Below are positions 53,827-61,752 of a stretch of 64,000 bases of DNA, in pieces. The DNA lies in contig NZ_MQUS01000006.1 of the NCBI RefSeq assembly GCF_001953885.1, positions 124,001-188,000 on the forward strand, given 5' to 3'. Made by a program: the position numbers and the translations under genes. The notes beneath the pieces were generated by a model. The model had not been told where the DNA came from. It worked only from the letters and a program-made list of their open reading frames with translations, and did no database searches. Every line of letters begins with the position of its first letter. Positions within the stretch are counted from its first letter, which is position 1. Source of the DNA: Streptomyces sp. IMTB 2501 (GTDB lineage Bacteria; Actinomycetota; Actinomycetes; Streptomycetales; Streptomycetaceae).

Positions 53827-53976
53827 GGCCGCCCCCTGCGCGCGAAGCGGGACTGGACAGGCCCCCCGGCCCTCCAGTCCCGCTCCTGTTGCTCCCCCGT
53901 CTCCCCCGTTCCCCTCCCTCGTCCGTCCCCCGTGGGTCCACCCCCCAGTGGCCCCCGTTTTCCCCCGTGTCCCCCC

Positions 53977-53996
53977 GGGTCACCCCCCAGTGACCC
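53977..53996 (-). terminator. Hairpin after sigQ
   Basis: GGGTCAC and GTGACCC form a 7-bp stem with a CCCCCA loop, just past the sigQ stop. A related block (GGTCCACCCCCCAGTGGCCC) lies about 42 bp farther left, so the hairpin is imperfectly duplicated in a very pyrimidine-rich stretch (53880-53998). Confidence 0.55.
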
Positions 53997-54002
53997 CGGC
54001 CT

Positions 54003-54743
54003 TCAGGCGACCAGCTCGCCGAAGGCGTTTTCCTCGTCACGGCCGAAGCTGAGGACCTCGTCCTCGCGCAGCCGGCGGAGCGATCGCCAGATGCTGGACT
54101 TCACCGTGCCGACACTGATGTCGAGGATCTCCGCGATCTCCGGGTCCGTACGGCCCTCGTAGTAGCGCAGGACCAGCATGGTGCGCTGGAGCTCGGGCAG
54201 CCGGGCCAGCGCCTGCCACAGGACCGCGCGCAGCTCGGTGCCGCGCATCGCGTCCGTGTCGGAGGGCGTCTCCGGCAGTTCCTCGGTCGGGTACTCGTTG
54301 AGCTTGCGGCGCCGCCAGGCGCTGATGTGCAGGTTGGTCATGGTGCGGCGGAGGTATCCGCCGACCGCCGCCTTGTCGCTGATCCGGTCCCACGCCTTGT
54401 ACGTCGAGAACAGCGCGCTCTGCAGCAGGTCCTCGGCCTCGAAGCGGTCACCCGTCAGGTGGTAGGCGGTGGCGTACAGGGAGGCGCGGCGCTCCTGGAC
54501 GTAGGCGGTGAACTCCGCCTCCGTCAGGGAACGGCGCTGCTCCCCCGAGTCCTCCCTGTACGCGGATCCCCCGTGCGTCTCCCCCGTGTGCGTGTCAACC
54601 ACCGTCATGTACGCGGTGTGCTGACGCCCGGTGCCGCGAGCGCACCCCCGCCCGCTCACGGCACCGGACTTCTCGGAACCCCGGTGCACGTCGTGCAGAC
54701 GCGTGATTACGGCGCTGGTGCTGATGCTGTGCAGCGTGTTCAT
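54003..54743 (-). CDS. sigQ: ECF sigma factor SigQ
   Basis: 246 residues from ATG 54743 after GGGAG. An N-terminal extension of about 65 residues precedes sigma region 2 (about 70-135; SLYATAYHLTGDRFEAEDLLQS and YLRRTMTNL) and region 4 (about 165-225; LPELQRTMLVLRYYEG, then DISVGTVKSSIWRSLRRL). It belongs to the SigE-like 'SigE family' of Streptomyces ECF factors. In S. coelicolor sigQ is divergent from afsQ1 and is an AfsQ1 target; the layout here is identical. No anti-sigma gene is adjacent. Confidence 0.92.
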   Translation of the reverse strand: MNTLHSISTSAVITRLHDVHRGSEKSGAVSGRGCARGTGRQHTAYMTVVDTHTGETHGGSAYREDSGEQRRSLTEAEFTAYVQERRASLYATAYHLTGDRFEAEDLLQSALFSTYKAWDRISDKAAVGGYLRRTMTNLHISAWRRRKLNEYPTEELPETPSDTDAMRGTELRAVLWQALARLPELQRTMLVLRYYEGRTDPEIAEILDISVGTVKSSIWRSLRRLREDEVLSFGRDEENAFGELVA

Positions 54744-54859
54744 CTCGCGCTCCCCGTCGTGGACTTGCGGTGGTTCGGTCTCGCCGGGCCGGTTCGGTCG
54801 CCCGCCCTGCCCGTGACCAAAAGACTGCCGGGGTGACTTCATGGCCGTGTCCGTCGACT

Positions 54860-54875
54860 GTCACAGACCTGTCAC
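54860..54875. promoter_or_regulatory. AfsQ1-binding box
   Basis: GTCAC-AGACCT-GTCAC matches the reported AfsQ1 site GTnAC-N6-GTnAC. A further GTCAC half-site lies at 54895-54899. The box sits between sigQ and afsQ1 and could control both directions. Confidence 0.8.
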
Positions 54876-54982
54876 AGGGGCCCCGCCCAGGACCGTCACA
54901 GGAGGCGCACAGATCGTGGCGGCAGGAAAGGCCTGGTGCGTGCAGGTCGTACGACACCCGGTCCATGGGCCAGAATGAGCGG

Positions 54983-55660
54983 GTGCCTTCCCTGTTGCTG
55001 ATCGAGGACGACGACGCGATCCGGACGGCCCTGGAGCTATCGCTGACGCGCCAGGGCCACCGGGTGGCGACCGCTGCCAGCGGTGAGGACGGTCTGAAAC
55101 TGCTCCGCGAGCAGCGGCCCGACCTGATCGTGCTGGACGTCATGCTGCCCGGCATCGACGGCTTCGAGGTGTGCCGGCGCATCCGGCGCACCGACCAGCT
55201 GCCGATCATCCTGCTGACCGCGCGGAGCGACGACATCGACGTCGTGGTCGGACTGGAGTCCGGGGCCGACGACTACGTCGTCAAACCCGTCCAGGGCCGG
55301 GTCCTGGACGCCCGGATCCGGGCCGTGCTGCGGCGCGGGGAGCGCGAGTCCAGCGACTCGGCGACCTACGGCAGCCTGGTCATCGACCGCTCGGCGATGA
55401 CCGTGACGAAGAACGGCGAGGATCTTCAGCTGACCCCGACCGAGCTGAGGCTGCTGCTGGAGCTCAGCCGGCGGCCCGGTCAGGCGCTGTCCCGCCAGCA
55501 GCTGCTGCGGCTGGTGTGGGAGCACGACTATCTGGGTGACTCGCGTCTGGTGGACGCGTGTGTGCAGCGGCTGCGCGCCAAGGTGGAGGACGTGCCGTCG
55601 TCCCCGACCCTGATCCGCACCGTCCGTGGTGTCGGCTACCGCCTGGACACTCCTCAGTGA
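54983..55660 (+). CDS. afsQ1: Response regulator AfsQ1
   Basis: 225 residues from GTG 54983, the same length and start (PSLLLIEDDDA) as the S. coelicolor protein. The receiver domain (1-120) has acidic Asp9-11, phospho-acceptor Asp52 (LIVLDVMLPG) and Lys in VVKPVQG. The OmpR-type winged helix (about 130-222) ends in RGVGYRLD. With AfsQ2 it controls antibiotic production and sigQ in response to nitrogen/glutamate conditions. The stop codon overlaps the afsQ2 GTG by 4 bp, showing translational coupling. Confidence 0.96.
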   Translation: MPSLLLIEDDDAIRTALELSLTRQGHRVATAASGEDGLKLLREQRPDLIVLDVMLPGIDGFEVCRRIRRTDQLPIILLTARSDDIDVVVGLESGADDYVVKPVQGRVLDARIRAVLRRGERESSDSATYGSLVIDRSAMTVTKNGEDLQLTPTELRLLLELSRRPGQALSRQQLLRLVWEHDYLGDSRLVDACVQRLRAKVEDVPSSPTLIRTVRGVGYRLDTPQ

Positions 55661-57318
55661 CCGACAGGCAAGGGGGGCTGCGCGGCTGGGCCGCGGGGCG
55701 CAAGGGAAATCTGTCGCGGCTCAGGTTCACCAGCCTCAGGCTGCGTCTGGTCGTCGTCTTCGGACTGGTGGCCCTGACGGCCGCCGTGTCGGCGTCGGGC
55801 ATCGCCTACTGGCTGAACCGGGAGGCGGTGCTCACCCGCGCCCAGGACGCGGTGCTGCGCGACTTCCGGCAGGAGATGCAGAACCGCGCGGGCGCGCTGC
55901 CGGAGCACCCCACGCAGGACCAACTCCAGCGTGCTGCGGGCCAGATGGCGGCCAGCAGCCAGCGCTTCAGCGTGCTCCTGGTCGCCGAGGACGCCCACGG
56001 CAAGACCGTGTACGGCAACTCGGGCGGCATCAACGGCTTCTCGCTGGAGGACGTGCCGAAGTCGCTGCGCAAGGCCGTGAACAAGCAGCAGACGGTGTCC
56101 GACACCAACAAGGATCCGTACCACCTGTACTGGCAGCGGGTCGTGGACCACGGCACGCCGTACCTGGTGGCCGGTTCCAAGGTGATCGGCGGCGGTCCGA
56201 CCGGCTACATGGCCAAGTCCCTGGAGCCGGAGGCGAAGGACCTCGACTCGCTGGCCTGGTCGCTGGGCATCGCCACCGGGCTCGCGCTGATCGGTGCCGC
56301 GCTGCTCGCGCAGGCCGCCGCCACGACCGTGCTGAAGCCGGTGCACCGGCTGGGTGTCGCCGCCCGGCGGCTCGGCGAGGGCAGGCTGGACACCCGGCTG
56401 CGGGTGTCCGGCACGGACGAACTCGCCGATCTCTCACGGACGTTCAACAACGCGGCCGAGGCGCTGGAGCAGCGGGTCGCGGAGATGGCCGCGCGGGACG
56501 AGGCGTCCCGCCGTTTCGTGGCCGACATGAGCCATGAGCTGCGCACACCTCTGACGGCGATCACCGCGGTGACGGAGGTGCTGGAGGAGGAGCTGGAGGC
56601 GGAGTCGGGGTCGATGGACCCGATGATCGAGCCCGCCGTCCGGCTGGTCGTCAGCGAGACTCGCCGCCTCAACGACCTGGTCGAGAACCTGATGGAGGTC
56701 ACCCGCTTCGACGCGGGCACCGCCCGGCTGGTCCTGGACGATGTCGACGTCGCCGACCAGATCACCGCGTGCATCGACGCCCGCGCCTGGCTGGACGCCG
56801 TCGAACTGGACGCCGAGCGCGGCATCCACGCCCAGCTCGATCCGCGCCGGCTGGACGTCATCCTCGCCAACCTGATCGGCAACGCGCTCAAGCACGGCGG
56901 GTCGCCGGTGCGGGTGTCGGTGCGGGTGGCAGACGACGACATGGTGATCCAGGTCCGCGACCACGGCCCCGGCATCCCCGAGGACGTCCTGCCGCACGTC
57001 TTCGACCGCTTCTACAAGGCGAGCGCCTCCCGGCCGCGCTCCGAGGGCAGCGGTCTGGGCCTGTCCATCGCCATGGAGAACGCCCACATCCACGGCGGCG
57101 AGATCACCGCCGCCAACTCGCCCGACGGCGGCGCGGTGTTCACCTTGCGACTGCCGCGGGACGCCTCCCGGCTGACGGAGGAACCCGACGACGGCGGGAA
57201 GACCGACAGCGGCGCCACGGGGAATTCAGAAAGCTCGGGAAACTCAGGGAAGTCAGGAAATCCGGGAAGCACCGGAAACACGGGAGGCTCGGGATGTTCA
57301 GGAGAGGAGGGGTCATGA
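55657..57318 (+). CDS. afsQ2: Sensor histidine kinase AfsQ2
   Basis: 553 residues from GTG 55657. Membrane helices at about 28-53 and 200-224 enclose an outer sensor domain of about 145 residues. HAMP covers about 225-278. The phospho-acceptor is His293 in MSHELRTPLTAI. ATP-binding boxes are NLIGNALKHGG (N), DHGPGIPEDVLPHVFDRFYK (G1/F) and GSGLGLSIA (G2). The final 40 residues form a Gly/Ser/Asn-rich repeat of the form SGNxGxSGN, encoded by repetitive, lower-GC DNA; I do not regard this tail as part of the family core. The stop overlaps the lipoprotein ATG by ATGA. Confidence 0.95.
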   Translation: MTDRQGGLRGWAAGRKGNLSRLRFTSLRLRLVVVFGLVALTAAVSASGIAYWLNREAVLTRAQDAVLRDFRQEMQNRAGALPEHPTQDQLQRAAGQMAASSQRFSVLLVAEDAHGKTVYGNSGGINGFSLEDVPKSLRKAVNKQQTVSDTNKDPYHLYWQRVVDHGTPYLVAGSKVIGGGPTGYMAKSLEPEAKDLDSLAWSLGIATGLALIGAALLAQAAATTVLKPVHRLGVAARRLGEGRLDTRLRVSGTDELADLSRTFNNAAEALEQRVAEMAARDEASRRFVADMSHELRTPLTAITAVTEVLEEELEAESGSMDPMIEPAVRLVVSETRRLNDLVENLMEVTRFDAGTARLVLDDVDVADQITACIDARAWLDAVELDAERGIHAQLDPRRLDVILANLIGNALKHGGSPVRVSVRVADDDMVIQVRDHGPGIPEDVLPHVFDRFYKASASRPRSEGSGLGLSIAMENAHIHGGEITAANSPDGGAVFTLRLPRDASRLTEEPDDGGKTDSGATGNSESSGNSGKSGNPGSTGNTGGSGCSGEEGS

Positions 57319-57917
57319 CCGTACGACGCATGCTGGCGCTGCCCCTCCTCGGCCTGCTGCTCAGTGGCTGCGGCATCCGGGCCACGCAGGTGCCGACCGA
57401 CTTCGGCGCCGCGCCCTCGCGGGTGCCGTGCTCGCTGGCCGGACCTGAGCGCTCCACGCAGGGCCCGCAGGGCGTGCCCGTGCAGGTCTTCCTGCTCTGC
57501 GGGTCGTCCCTGGTGGCCGTCGACCGGACGGTACGCGTCCCTGTGGGCACCCCGGACGCCCGGCGCCGGGTGATCGTGGCGCAGGGCATGCTGGACCAGC
57601 TCGCGGCGTCCCCGTCGGCCGCGGAGCGCTCCGCCGGCTACACGACGTACGTTCCGGGCGCCCTGAGCGTGAGCGGACCGCACCGCGGGGACCCCGAGGA
57701 CGCGCTCCGCCTGAGCACGCCGCCCTCCCGTCTCCCCTCCTACGCCCTGGCCCAGCTGGTGTGCACCCTGTCCGACTCGGCGGCGACGGAGGGCGACGGC
57801 TCGGTCATCCTGGGCGGCCCCGACACCGGCCCCCTCCACCGCTACGAGTGCACCTCCGACGTCCGCGACCGCCCCGGCAGGACGCCCCCGCCGTCCGGCG
57901 AGGTCGCGGGCAGGTAG
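57315..57917 (+). CDS. Lipoprotein of the afsQ operon
   Basis: 200 residues. The lipobox is LLSGC (lipidated Cys19). It overlaps afsQ2 by 4 bp, completing the afsQ1-afsQ2-lipoprotein operon. The mature part has a folded middle region (about 50-175) with two conserved cysteines in VFLLCG and VCTLSD. A third in YECTSD allows a possible disulphide. It resembles the GerMN-like lipoproteins that accompany sensor kinases in Actinobacteria (MtrB-LpqB style), and may modulate the kinase from the outer face of the membrane. Confidence 0.85.
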   Translation: MTVRRMLALPLLGLLLSGCGIRATQVPTDFGAAPSRVPCSLAGPERSTQGPQGVPVQVFLLCGSSLVAVDRTVRVPVGTPDARRRVIVAQGMLDQLAASPSAAERSAGYTTYVPGALSVSGPHRGDPEDALRLSTPPSRLPSYALAQLVCTLSDSAATEGDGSVILGGPDTGPLHRYECTSDVRDRPGRTPPPSGEVAGR

Positions 57918-58026
57918 CAGGGTTCCCAGGCCGACGGGGGCCGTGTTTGACATGCGGCCACCGCCACGCGGACGCGACCAGCCACCACACACCCACAGTC
58001 GCCGACGACCAGCGCCCCCCAGCAAC

Positions 58027-58056
58027 CCCAGCCCAGCCCAGCCCAGCCCAGCCCAG
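58027..58056. repeat. Pentanucleotide microsatellite (CCCAG)6
   Basis: Six perfect 5-bp units between the lipoprotein and VanZ genes. A slippage-prone tract of this purity is rare in such DNA. Confidence 0.9.
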
Positions 58057-58129
58057 CCGCAGCGCAGGGTACCCAAGAAGTGCAGGCTTCCCCGGAACCG
58101 CCAAGGCCGAGCGCCGCGTCTTGGCTGGC

Positions 58130-58705
58130 GTGCAGCTTCAAGGCTCCATCGGCGACAGCGCCGCGATCCGCATCAGGGCGACAGGCGGCATCCTCCTCGT
58201 CGCCCACCTCGCTTTAGTCGCCTGGCTGATGCTGCGCCCCCTGAACGTGCCCTGGGTGACACCTCCCAACGTGCATCCGCTGGCCGGCATCCGCGCCGAC
58301 CTGGCGCTGGGCTGGCCGCGGGCCGCGAGGCCCATCGGCGAAGGCCTGGCCCTGCTCGCCCCGCTGGGCGTACTGCTGCCGATGACCCACGGCAGGCTCA
58401 CCGTCTCGCCGCTCGCCTCCCTGATCCGTACGACCGCCGCCGGCGCCCTGGTCTCCACCGGCATCGCCCTGCTGCAGACCGGCGTGCCCGGCAGGGTGGT
58501 GGACGTCGACTCGCTGCTGCTCAACACCGCCGGCGTCCTCCTGGCCCACCTGCTCGTCGTCCCCGCGGGCCGCGCCCGGCTGCGCAGGCGGGCACGGCAG
58601 TTGAGCGCCGACGACGCCGAGGCCCGGAACCGGACCGGAACCGTCCAGGAGGAGCTGTCTCAGGGGCGTACCCCGACGATTCCCAGGGTCGGAATAGCTC
58701 CGTAG
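58130..58705 (+). CDS. VanZ-like membrane protein
   Basis: 191 residues from GTG 58130 (start uncertain, no clear Shine-Dalgarno). Four membrane helices: ATGGILLVAHLALVAWLMLRP, GEGLALLAPLGVLLPM, LIRTTAAGALVSTGIALLQ and LLLNTAGVLLAHLLVV. The WLMLRP and NLxPF-like NVHPLAGI elements, and 'VDVDSLLLNTAGVLLAHL' near the third and fourth helices, fit the VanZ family, related to teicoplanin resistance but mostly of unknown role. A charged tail follows. Confidence 0.8.
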   Translation: MQLQGSIGDSAAIRIRATGGILLVAHLALVAWLMLRPLNVPWVTPPNVHPLAGIRADLALGWPRAARPIGEGLALLAPLGVLLPMTHGRLTVSPLASLIRTTAAGALVSTGIALLQTGVPGRVVDVDSLLLNTAGVLLAHLLVVPAGRARLRRRARQLSADDAEARNRTGTVQEELSQGRTPTIPRVGIAP

Positions 58706-58785
58706 AGTGACGCTTCGTCCGCTTCGTCTCCGTATCGTCGAAAACAGCTGAAGGACAGCGAATCGACGACCACGGAGGAGCCGTC

Positions 58786-58986
58786 ATGACCGCCCTTGCC
58801 CGTCCCACCCACGGCCGCATGATCGGCGGAGTGTGCGCAGCGCTGGCCAGGCGCTTCGGCACTTCCGCGACGACGATGCGGGTGATCTTCCTGCTGTCCT
58901 GCCTGCTGCCCGGCCCGCAGTTCCTGCTCTACATAGCGCTGTGGATCCTGCTGCCCGCCGAGGACAAGACCCGTACCGCCTGGTGA
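58786..58986 (+). CDS. PspC domain protein
   Basis: 66 residues, ATG 6 bases after GGAGGA. The PspC pattern is complete: LARPTHGRMIGGVCAALARRFG, TMRVIFLLSCLLPGPQFL, YIALWILLPAED. One or two membrane-inserted hydrophobic stretches lie between residues 30 and 58. Family members are membrane parts of phage-shock/envelope-stress systems. This is the minimal, stand-alone form common in Streptomyces. It ends at a strong terminator. Confidence 0.9.
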   Translation: MTALARPTHGRMIGGVCAALARRFGTSATTMRVIFLLSCLLPGPQFLLYIALWILLPAEDKTRTAW

Positions 58987-59000
58987 CCGCCGTGCGCCCA

Positions 59001-59047
59001 ACGCCGTCGGGGCGCTCCCGGACCGGACCGGAGCGCCCCGACGGCGT
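59001..59047. terminator. Bidirectional terminator
   Basis: An 18-bp perfect stem (59001-59018 with 59030-59047) with an 11-base loop, between the convergent PspC and secreted-protein genes. Confidence 0.9.
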
Positions 59048-59067
59048 AGGACGGCAGGCGATGAGCC

Positions 59068-59487
59068 TCAGCCGAGCGAGACCGCCTTCGGCAGCCCCTG
59101 CGTGGGCAGACCCTGGGTGGGCAGACCCTGCGTCGGCAGATTCGGCGCCGACACGTTCGGCGCCGACAGTCCGCCGATGCGGCTGTGGAGCGGCGTGGCC
59201 GGCCCTCCCTGCAGCGCGTTCTCGACGGCGGGCTGCGTGGCGGCCACCCCGGCGCCCAGGGCGTCCTGCCCACGGCTGATGGCGTCCTGCCCACGGCTCG
59301 TCAGGGCGTCGGCGGCAGCCGGCTGTGCCATGCCGACGTTCTCGCCCGGCAGGTTCTGGGTGACGGTGTCCAGCGCAGGGGTCGCGTTCGGGACGGCCGC
59401 GGCCGCGTTGGCCGCGCCCGCACCGAGCGCGGCGAAGGCGGCACCGAGAGCGGCGACACCGAGGGTCCTGGCAGCGGAGTGCTTCAT
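59068..59487 (-). CDS. Small secreted repeat-tailed protein
   Basis: 139 residues from ATG 59487, 9 bases after AAGGA. The signal peptide (MKHSAARTLGVAALGAAFAA, AxA cleavage near 30) is followed by a flexible Ala/Pro/Gln/Asn-rich chain. It contains SRGQDA twice and, near the C-terminus, PTQGL three times in tandem. There are no cysteines or aromatic clusters and no enzymatic motif. Together with the protein at 48306 it is a short secreted protein of unknown role, possibly a surface or matrix component. Confidence 0.7.
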   Translation of the reverse strand: MKHSAARTLGVAALGAAFAALGAGAANAAAAVPNATPALDTVTQNLPGENVGMAQPAAADALTSRGQDAISRGQDALGAGVAATQPAVENALQGGPATPLHSRIGGLSAPNVSAPNLPTQGLPTQGLPTQGLPKAVSLG

Positions 59488-59636
59488 GGTAAATGCATCC
59501 TTGAAACGAGGGGACGGGCGAACAAAAACGATGAACGGTCCTCGACCGTAAACAGGCCCGATCAGCCGCCGCAAACACCGAAATGCGGACGGGTTGTGAA
59601 TGCCTTGTTCACAATCCGGACCCCGCCCCACCGCTC

Positions 59637-60824
59637 TTATCCCTCAACCCCGCCAGAAGCCCTGGTCGAGACCGTCTGCTGAAACAGCCATTCGGATTTC
59701 AGCTCCGCATATCCGGGCTTGACCACGTCATTGATCATCGCCAGCCGTTCATCGAAAGGAATGAACGCCGATTTCATGGCATTGACGGAGAACCACTGCA
59801 GATCGTCGAGCGTGTAACCGAAGGCCTCGACGAGATGCGCGCATTCCTGACTCATACTCGTGTGCGACATCAGCCGGTTGTCGGTGTTCACGGTGGCCCG
59901 GAAATGCAGCCGGCGCAGCAGCCCGATCGGGTGCTCGGCGTAGGAGGGCGCGGCCCCGGTCTGCAGATTCGAGCTGGGGCACAGCTCCAGCGGGATCCGC
60001 TTGTCGCGGACGTACGACGCCAGCCGGCCGAGCCGCACCGAGCCGTCCTCACGGACCTCGATGTCGTCGATGATCCGTACGCCGTGCCCGAGCCGGTCGG
60101 CACCGCACCACTGCAGCGCCTGCCAGATGGACGGCAGTCCGAAGGCCTCGCCGGCGTGGATGGTGAAGTGGTTGTTCTCGCGCTTGAGGTACTCGAAGGC
60201 GTCCAGGTGCCGGGTGGGCGGGTAGCCGGCCTCGGCGCCGGCGATGTCGAAGCCGACGACGCCGGAGTCCCGGTAGCGGTTGGCGAGTTCGGCGATCTCC
60301 AGGGAGCGGGCCGCGTGCCGCATGGCGGTCAGCAGGGCGCCGACCCGGATGCGGTGGCCGCCCTCCCGGGCGAGCCGCTCACCCTGCCGGAACCCTTCGT
60401 TGACGGCCTCGACCACCTCCTCCAGGGTCAGCCCGCCCTCCAGGTGCTGCTCGGGGGCGTAGCGCACCTCGGCGTAGACGACACCGTCCTCGGCGAGGTC
60501 CTCGGCGCACTCCCGGGCCACGCGGACGAGCGCCTCCCGGGTCTGCATCACGGCGACGGTGTGCTTGAAGGTCTCCAGATACCGTTCCAGCGAGCCGGAG
60601 TCGGCGGCCTCGCGGAACCAGATGCCCAGCTTGTCCGGATCGGACTCGGGAAGCTCCGAGTAGCCGCTCTCCTGGGCGAGTTCGACGACGGTTCCGGGGC
60701 GGAGCCCGCCGTCGAGATGATCGTGCAGCAGAACCTTGGGCGCGCGGCGGATCTGGTCCGGCGTCGGAACGTGCGCCGGGACACTCGCCGAGACGGCCCC
60801 GGTCGGTGCGGTCTCGCTCGTCAT
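59637..60824 (-). CDS. add: Adenosine deaminase
   Basis: 395 residues. Deaminates (deoxy)adenosine to (deoxy)inosine, the substrate of the PNP at 40866. Zinc and catalytic motifs: [10 protein letters not shown] (about 35-44), the HAGE motif with the proton-shuttling Glu, LELCPSSN, and [10 protein letters not shown] with the metal Asp. ATG 60824 begins 6 bases after a TACAGT -10, so the mRNA is probably leaderless. The upstream palindrome is identical to those of deoD and deoC. Confidence 0.95.
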   Translation of the reverse strand: MTSETAPTGAVSASVPAHVPTPDQIRRAPKVLLHDHLDGGLRPGTVVELAQESGYSELPESDPDKLGIWFREAADSGSLERYLETFKHTVAVMQTREALVRVARECAEDLAEDGVVYAEVRYAPEQHLEGGLTLEEVVEAVNEGFRQGERLAREGGHRIRVGALLTAMRHAARSLEIAELANRYRDSGVVGFDIAGAEAGYPPTRHLDAFEYLKRENNHFTIHAGEAFGLPSIWQALQWCGADRLGHGVRIIDDIEVREDGSVRLGRLASYVRDKRIPLELCPSSNLQTGAAPSYAEHPIGLLRRLHFRATVNTDNRLMSHTSMSQECAHLVEAFGYTLDDLQWFSVNAMKSAFIPFDERLAMINDVVKPGYAELKSEWLFQQTVSTRASGGVEG

Positions 60825-60830
60825 CTCCGC

Positions 60831-60852
60831 ACTGTAACGCCTACGCGCGTAG
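60831..60852 (-). promoter_or_regulatory. Palindromic operator plus -10 of add
   Basis: On the minus strand CTACGCGCGTAG (60852-60841), 4 bp, then -10 TACAGT (60836-60831), 6 bases before ATG 60824. This is the third copy of the nucleoside-gene operator in the window. Confidence 0.75.
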
Positions 60853-60969
60853 AGGGCCCGGTGAACGCGTCGGCTCTTTCACAGCACTTTTCCGACGCTT
60901 TCCCGTCGATACGCAACGGTGACCGCATGTACGGGTTTCGGACACCGCACCTTCTGACACTGTTCTGTC

Positions 60970-61731
60970 ATGGGACAGCAAGCGACACCGGTCCGAACGG
61001 CCGGGCTGGGGAAGGCGGTCGGCACGGCGCCGACGGCGGTGAGCGGAGCGGTCCTGCTGCTCCCCGGCGGGGAGGAGATCTCCGCCCGCAGGCCGTCCCC
61101 TGTATGGGCGACGATCACGCTGCGCTCACTGGGCCGACGGCTCGCTCGCGCAGGGCGGGTGGAGGGGCTGGCTGTCCATACGGTCCACTACCGGTACCGG
61201 GGCTGGAACGGCAGCGAGGCCCATCTGGCGGCGGACGCGGAGTGGGCCGCCGACGAGGTCGTACGACGGTACGGCGATGTTCCCGTATGCCTGGTCGGGT
61301 TGGACATGGGCGGACGGGCGGCGCTGCGGGCGGGCGGCCACGAAGCCGTCAACTCCGTTGTGGCACTGGCTCCTTGGCTCCCCGAGGACGATGTGGCCGC
61401 GCCCGCCGAGCCGGTGCGGCAGCTGGCGGGCCGCCGGGTGCTGATCGTGCACGGCACGAACGACGAACGGACCGATCCCGAGCTGTCGTTCCGGTACGCG
61501 GAGCGGGCGAAGAAGGCGAACCGGGAGGTGTGCCGGTTCGAAGTGCACTCCGATGGACACGGGATGAGCGGTCATCGGGATGAAGTGGGCTGTCTGGCGG
61601 TCGACTTCATGATGGGGGCGCTGTTCGGGCACCATGTGTCGCGGCCTGTCGAGGATGCGCTGGCCGCTCCGCCGCCCATCGGGCTTCGGATGCCGTTGGC
61701 TGTGGGGTTCGGTAAGTCGCTGAAGCGGTAG
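60970..61731 (+). CDS. Alpha/beta hydrolase-like protein with Asp at the nucleophile elbow
   Basis: 253 residues. The fold is clear: VSGAVLLLPGG (oxyanion strand), VCLVGLDMGGRAALRAG (nucleophile elbow), RVLIVHGTNDERTDP (acid strand) and SDGHGMSGH (catalytic His). The elbow reads G-L-D-M-G where esterases have G-x-S-x-G. Asp at this place is used by haloalkane dehalogenases and epoxide hydrolases; alternatively the protein has lost activity. Length and lid are closer to dienelactone-hydrolase/thioesterase-like proteins. It is divergent from add across 145 bp. Confidence 0.8.
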   Translation: MGQQATPVRTAGLGKAVGTAPTAVSGAVLLLPGGEEISARRPSPVWATITLRSLGRRLARAGRVEGLAVHTVHYRYRGWNGSEAHLAADAEWAADEVVRRYGDVPVCLVGLDMGGRAALRAGGHEAVNSVVALAPWLPEDDVAAPAEPVRQLAGRRVLIVHGTNDERTDPELSFRYAERAKKANREVCRFEVHSDGHGMSGHRDEVGCLAVDFMMGALFGHHVSRPVEDALAAPPPIGLRMPLAVGFGKSLKR

Positions 61732-61752
61732 GGCCCGGGCTGTTCTGTGGTG

